From the NCBI GenBank assembly GCA_040954595.2, contig JBECUI020000024.1:248001-312000 (forward strand): a DNA stretch of 64,000 nt, given 5' to 3'. Shown here piece by piece: positions 59,303-64,000 of the stretch. The notes below the pieces were generated by a model. That model was given only the letters and a program-made list of their open reading frames with translations. It was not told where the DNA came from and searched no databases. This DNA comes from Balanoglossus misakiensis. Lineage: Eukaryota > Hemichordata. Every line of letters begins with the position of its first letter. Positions within the stretch are counted from its first letter, which is position 1. Position numbers and translations under genes: made by a program.

Positions 59303-59842
59303 CTCTTTACGGGAAGCACAAACTTTATTAAACAATATTTATGAATATTTAATTAGATGATTTTTAAATTAATTTTTTCGGCAATTTTGAAAATATTCAC
59401 CCCAAAGACAACGCAACAATTGTGATTTTCTTTTTGTGAAGCAAATTTTTGACATCTTTTGGGGGTTTGGATTATTGACTTCTATTTATTAAACAAGAAA
59501 ACAAATGTTAACATTAGTTATATAACAATACAATACTTCTTTAGAGACAAGTTTGAAATGCATGTATCCTATGGGATTACGCATGGTCTTGGGGTAGGGG
59601 GTACTATATCCTCTCCTACAACAATAAAGTTAACTTCAAAGTACATAAACCTTATATTTTTAGAAAGCTTAGACACTGCTCTTTACGGGGAGTAAAATTA
59701 ATTTTTGATTATTTAATTATATGATTTTTAAATTATTTTCTTCGGCAATTTTGAAAATATTCACCCCAAAGACAAAGCAACTATTGTGATTTTTCTTTTT
59801 GTGAAGCAAATTTTTGACAACTTTTTAGGTTTGGATTATTTT
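59110..59842 (+). repeat. Tandem duplication of ~375 bp inside the element
   Basis: Copy 1 (about 59110-59478) and copy 2 (about 59491-59842) share AACAAGAAAA with ATGTTAACATT, GGGGTAGGGGGTACTATAT, AGAAAGCTTAGA and ATATTCACCCCAAAGACAA. The offset varies from 379 to 364 because of small indels. Copy 1 includes most of the left inverted repeat, so part of that terminus has been duplicated inward. The short open frames here are not supported as genes. Confidence 0.85.
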
Positions 59843-60099
59843 TTTTATTGTCATAAACTAGACAAAACATCTCTACATCTCAAAAGAAAACAAAATGTTC
59901 AAGTACAGAAGTTTTTGAAAATATTCCAGTACCTGTAGTGTGTGTGATTCTCCATCGCCTTTGCTTGGTAAGTATCAATTTTTTGTATATTATTGAGGTA
60001 AGATAAAAATGTGCGAAGGTTTGGCAATACTGGCTTAAATTTATATTTAAAGATAACATTCTTTGAAAGTAATATAAAGTAATTCAGGGCTAACCACTC

Positions 60100-62087
60100 A
60101 CCGTTTGTGTGGTTACTTTGAAAATTCTATTTTATACCCACCAAAACATCAAAAGGGGACAGCTCAATGGCAATATTACACTTTGTCTGTAATTGCAACT
60201 CTACATCCTTCCAAAAAGACAAAATACAGTCGCATTCGAAAAATAAATGTATAAGGATTTCCTCATAATTTTCACAGAAGGTGCATTTCACAGAATCGCA
60301 TTTTCCCCCTTATCTTTAAAAATGTATTTGTAGTACAGATTCTACTAGCAGTTCTGAATTGAAAATTACGCAAAGTAGAATCCTTTGTTACAATAAATGG
60401 TAAAGCATAGTGTAATTGCGAATCAAAATTCCCGAAGAGGTCTTTCCATTTTTGCGTACATCTCATCGGTTTAAGATTATTCTTCAAAAATAACTTATTA
60501 TAAGTAAAATAGAGTAGGTTTTTTTCAGGATCTATTTGTGTAAAACATGTTTGGGTGGTCATTATTTACAGAGCCTTGTTGCTGAATCTTTCTGAACCGT
60601 GATCTTGGAATAGCGTTGATTAAACCCATATGAAGTTTGGTGAACAATTATGTCTGTTACTAAAATCTTGGAAAGATAAAATGGAACCGGAAAAATCTAA
60701 TAAATCCGAAATATACATTACAACATTATCATACCAGTTTTTATAAAATATGGTAGCGTTGTTAACTTTCAGCTCTGGTTGAACCATATACACTTTTTTA
60801 TGTTATTAATAGGGTCGGGGGGGGGGGGGGTTGACCAACATAGTAGTACTGAGTACCAGAAGCTATGACGTGAAAATCTGTTTCTGGCAAACTCCACGAC
60901 CTGAGCGGGGGTGAAGTGGGTAAGATAGCAGGGGATATACCCACAGTTTAAACATTTCTATCCACTGAGAATATTGATTGGACATTAATCTGTTAATCCA
61001 CGAAGCATGCACTGCTTGAACGAATGAGGGAAGATGGGTCATTCGCAAACCCCACTCATCACAATTACAACATAATCTTAATCTATTGACTTTATCGGGT
61101 TTTGAATTCCGATAAAACTCTAATAAGTGTACATATTTGATTATCTGACATGGGAGGTAAGGATGAGAAAATATGAATAAACTTTGACAAAGCAAGTGTT
61201 TTAGCTATTGTAATCTTGCCAAATAAGGTCACAGGTCGCCATGACCACTTAGTAAGCAGTGTGGACACTTCCCTTACTTTTGGTGTAAAATTTAACATAT
61301 CGAGCCCAACAAGATCAACGTTCAGGTTAATACCAAGAACTGTTAACGGTTCATCAACCCATAATAAGTTCTTGTTTGGCAACAAAATATCATGTGAATG
61401 GCATTTAGCGCCAAACCAAACCAATTTAGTTTTTTGGTAGTTAATTCGCAAACCCGACAGAAAAGTAAAGAAACCCAAGGTAGCAAACAGATTTGTCAGA
61501 GAACTTTCAGAACCATCTAAATATACAAAAATATCATCTGCGTATTGCCCCAGTAATTTTTTTTTATCTCTAAGTGTAATTCCTTCTATATTACTATGGG
61601 CTCTGATTTCATGCGCAAGTTTTTCAACACAGGTGATAAACAGGTACGGTGATAGAGGATCACCTTGTCTAACACCTCTCTCGAGGGGAAAAATCAGGAA
61701 AGTTTCCGTTATTTATAACACAACTAGTGGTGTTTTTATAAAACACTTTGACCCATTTTCTGAAAGAGGGATAAAAATTAAACTTTCTCAATGCTTTATC
61801 GATAAATTCCCAAGAAAGCGTGTCAAACGCCATTTCAAAGTCTAGAAGTACAAGAAAACCTTGTCTATCTTTGAAGTTAACAATACATCATCAATCAAAC
61901 GTGTATTTTCACCAATATACCTTCCTTTCCTCAAAAAAACTTTCTAGTCAGGGTGAATAATTTTTGGCAAGAACCGTTTCATACGGTTTGCTATAACACC
62001 AGATGCAATCTTATCATCCGTGTTTAGCAATGTAATACGGCGCCAATTTTTCATGTGAAATCTATTCTTGTTGGGTTTCGGGAAAGA
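60100..62087 (-). pseudogene. L1/Tx1-type LINE reverse transcriptase remnant
   Basis: On the minus strand the order of RT motifs is intact but spread over several frames with stops. It starts with PKPNKNRF and NWRRITLLNTDDKIAS (about 62085-62000), followed by KIIHPD and GRYIGENTR across a frame change near 61935. Motif A has FEMAFDTLSWEF (about 61850-61803). Motif B has RGVRQGDPLSPYLF (about 61690-61640). The catalytic YADD lies at 61533-61544. A following segment contains INYQKTKLVWFG (about 61450-61400), and the C-terminal region resembles L1/Tx1 ORF2 ends (60562-60272). No endonuclease domain is present. GVRQGDPLSP separates it from the Jockey-type LINE at 909-3056. It cannot encode a working protein. 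The 3' limit near 60100 is approximate. Confidence 0.85.
60817..60831 (+). repeat. Poly-G tract inside the LINE remnant
   Basis: A run of about 13 G after AGGGTC. It is unrelated in context to the satellite poly-G tracts. Confidence 0.8.
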
Positions 62088-62088
62088 C

Positions 62089-62352
62089 CAGTATCTAAGC
62101 TTTCTAAAAATATGAGGTTTATGTAATTTCATGGTAGTTTTATTTTTTTAGGAGAGAATATAGTACCCCCTACCCCAACCCATTTTTCGCGGCACATACC
62201 ATTCAAAAACCACCCCGGAGGGGTAGTGCAACCCAAAATATTCAATGTTAACATCTTTTTTCTTGTTCAGCACGTTCTAAAGAACAAAAAATACCCAAGT
62301 GGTAGGTTTATGGGGGGGGGGTGCCTGGTGGACCCCTTCAGCCCACGGACTA
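62089..62352 (-). repeat. Right terminal inverted repeat
   Basis: 264 bases. Its complement follows the left repeat closely from TAGTCCGTGGGCTG to GCTTAGATACTG. Its homopolymer is 9 bases against 13 on the left. The last bases overlap codons just before the RT remnant. Confidence 0.9.
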
Positions 62353-62607
62353 AGAGATATTGACGGAATTCAAGATAAAATAGCCATTTTGGCCATATTT
62401 TGACAAAAATGGTAAATTTTTAAAAAATCATAAAAAATTAACTCTTTTCTTCATTTTCGGAAATATTATGGAGCATGAAGTGTCGTTCTCTTGTAAAAAG
62501 TGCTGCAAATTCCAGAAAAGGCGGTATAATTTGAATCACCCAAGACAAAATTACCATTTTCGACTTTTTTTTCGAAAAATTGTCTTTTTTACAATATAAA
62601 TAAGAAT
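62353..62607 (+). repeat. Satellite unit 21, continued
   Basis: It begins with the right AGA copy and continues AT-rich subrepeat 2 until TAAGAAT, where the second hairpin element is inserted. Confidence 0.92.
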
Positions 62608-63763
62608 TAAAGCTGCAAGCAGCGTTGGCGGGGCACAAGCGGTTCCCATGGTAAACAGCAAATGCCAAGGCTGTATCTGCTGTGGATACCAAGATATGGG
62701 AAAGTAGGTCAAAGGTCACCTGAGGTCACCCCAAATTTGGGCAAAAAAATCGGAACCCATACTAGTCTAGGTCCAACAAAAACCAGACCCCTAGCTTTAT
62801 TGGTTCGCCTAGAATTAGGTATGCGCATAATTAATGAGGTCTAGTGTAAGGCATAAAATTTTGACCCCAGAGTGGGCCATGTCCAACTAAAACCAGACCT
62901 CTAGCCCTATTGGTTAGCCTGGAATTATATATGCAGAAAAATGATGTTTCAGAAATAGGTCAAGGGTCATTGCCAAAATTACCAAAATATTTGTGTCATG
63001 TCCTGGCAGCATTGGTACCCATGTCCACAAAATTCATGACTGTGGTGCTTTGACAAGAGGAGGTATGGGGAATATGCATATATAATTAGTTGTTTTAAAA
63101 CCGGGTCAAAGGTCATGTGAAAATTGCCCCGAAAAATTGTGACAACTTCCGGTCATATGATGACTCATATCCGAAAAAAGAATTTTTATGCTGTCAACAT
63201 TTTGGCTACAAAACGGAATTTTCATTTTTCAATGGTTTTCCGAAAATCCAACATGGCCGCCATAATGATCGACCAATCACAGTGCGCTTCGCAAACTTGA
63301 TAGACATAGGTTAGGTGACCACATACCCCGAATCCCGTGACTCGGCAATCGCTGGTTCTGGAGTAGAAGATTTTTAAAGTTTTAAGTAGTGATTCAGAAA
63401 AACAATTGTAGCAAAAAAACTTTGTGTGACGTCATGATTTCAATGGGCTAAAATGATGGACAGAAGGTAGGCTACCTGCACACCAAATTTGAACTCGATC
63501 AGCCCAGTGGTTTTTGAGAAGGACTCGTTTAACGATTTTCAGGAAATCCAATATGGCCGCCAGGTCACGTGACTAATTAAATATTCACGAGCCACTGCAC
63601 GTCTACCCATTGGCCCCTACCACCCTACCAAGTTTCAGCCCCCTAGGTGCTGCAGTTTTCCAGATGTACAATGACATATTTCTCGGAAGAAGAATAATAA
63701 TAAAGAAGAAATATTCCAACAATACCAATAGGGGCACAAGCCCGATAGGCTTGTGCCCCTAAT
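62608..63763 (+). mobile_element. Terminal-hairpin non-autonomous element
   Basis: About 1.15 kb without coding potential. The left end reads TTAAAGCTGCAAGCAGCG, with the small palindrome GCTGC-AA-GCAGC, followed by GGGGCACAAGC (62630-62640). The right end has a GAA/TAA-rich tract, a perfect hairpin (63730-63760) whose stem contains GGGGCACAAGC and its complement, and CTAA. The uninterrupted satellite reads TAAGAATAAATTC. The junctions fit either a duplicated AAT or a clean insertion between A and T with element ends TT...CTAA. The second reading, with the hairpin, recalls Helitron-like elements, but the 5' end is not the canonical TC. The body has tandem segments related to 1-376. Confidence 0.75.
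63730..63760. other. Perfect terminal hairpin, 13-bp stem
   Basis: AGGGGCACAAGCC, loop CGATA, GGCTTGTGCCCCT. The stem repeats the motif found 22 bases from the 5' end of the same element. As RNA or single-stranded DNA it would fold strongly. It lies too close to the end to be a conventional bacterial terminator, and no gene precedes it. Confidence 0.9.
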
Positions 63764-64000
63764 AAATTCTTTTCTTAGTTTCAAACGGGTAGAGATACTT
63801 TCCACACGGGTTTTCTAACATTGAATTCCCGTTCATCAACTCAGATTTCCTACAGCATAAGTCGGCTAAAACCCTGACACTCTAGAGCAGAAACAGTTGC
63901 ACACTGGTAACGTTGAACAAGTCGATTTTTCTACGGCCTGGCTCGGCTAAATCTCCGTCACAATATGACAGACACTAGCGTAGGTTAGCAACGTTGATCA
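63764..64000 (+). repeat. Satellite unit 21, last part in window
   Basis: It resumes with AAATTCTTTTCTTAG, completes the AT-rich half and enters the first three 81-bp subrepeats. The array continues past the window. Confidence 0.93.

Larger units (their letters stand above)
59025..62352. mobile_element. Inverted-repeat element (3328 bp) carrying an L1-type RT remnant
   Basis: The ends are long inverted repeats, both starting TAGTCCGTGGGCTG, and the insertion made a 3-bp duplication. This is the structure of a cut-and-paste DNA transposon, but no transposase is visible. The interior holds a ~375-bp tandem duplication next to the left end (59110-59842) and a degenerate minus-strand L1/Tx1-type RT (about 60100-62087). 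RT homology starts almost exactly where the right inverted repeat ends. The superfamily is not recognised. Three-base target duplications occur in several, including CACTA and PIF/Harbinger, but the termini here fit neither clearly. Confidence 0.8.

Noticed and set aside
63117-63314. 65-codon frame in the second hairpin element
   Set aside because: No homology recognised. The element looks entirely non-coding.

Overview
This window is metazoan repeat DNA with no recognisable single-copy host gene. BEL/Pao retrotransposons, a Jockey-superfamily LINE with a TTGA-repeat tail and an L1/Tx1-type LINE fragment fit a marine invertebrate or basal deuterostome genome. The species cannot be read from the sequence, and bacterial-style features (operons, CRISPR, IS elements) are absent.

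Layout. (1) 1-908: the 3' part of a non-autonomous element that ends in a simple repeat, a hairpin and CTAA. (2) 909-3056: a 5'-truncated LINE with an RT frame broken only by stop codons. (3) 3057-24510, 38133-59024, 62353-62607 and 63764-64000: one satellite array, about 42.8 kb in total, in one orientation. Its unit is about 2.05 kb. Each unit has an AT-rich half made of three diverged ~333-bp subrepeats, a half of usually 11 alternating ~81-bp subrepeats, a ~180-bp unique segment and a poly-G tract. (4) 24511-38132: an old BEL/Pao element on the minus strand, lacking its 3' LTR and carrying two in-frame stops. A second, young BEL/Pao element (27130-33712, plus strand) sits inside its RT gene, with LTRs that look identical and a CTGTG target duplication. 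(5) 59025-62352: a 3.3-kb element with ~270-bp terminal inverted repeats and an AGA target duplication, enclosing a degenerate L1-type RT. (6) 62608-63763: a second terminal-hairpin element.

Reading. The flanks of each insertion from 24.5 kb onward rejoin within a satellite unit, so the array predates them. The order of events at the centre is satellite, then BEL/Pao 1, then BEL/Pao 2. Differences in unit length are mostly about 160 bp (two 81-bp subrepeats), as expected from unequal exchange in dimer register. Several units show partial duplications, deletions or mosaic structure, and two adjacent units near 54.3-58.1 kb look almost identical. The points most worth following up are the nested satellite architecture, the two hairpin-CTAA elements, the RT-bearing inverted-repeat element, and the reading-frame breaks between RNase H and integrase in both BEL/Pao copies.
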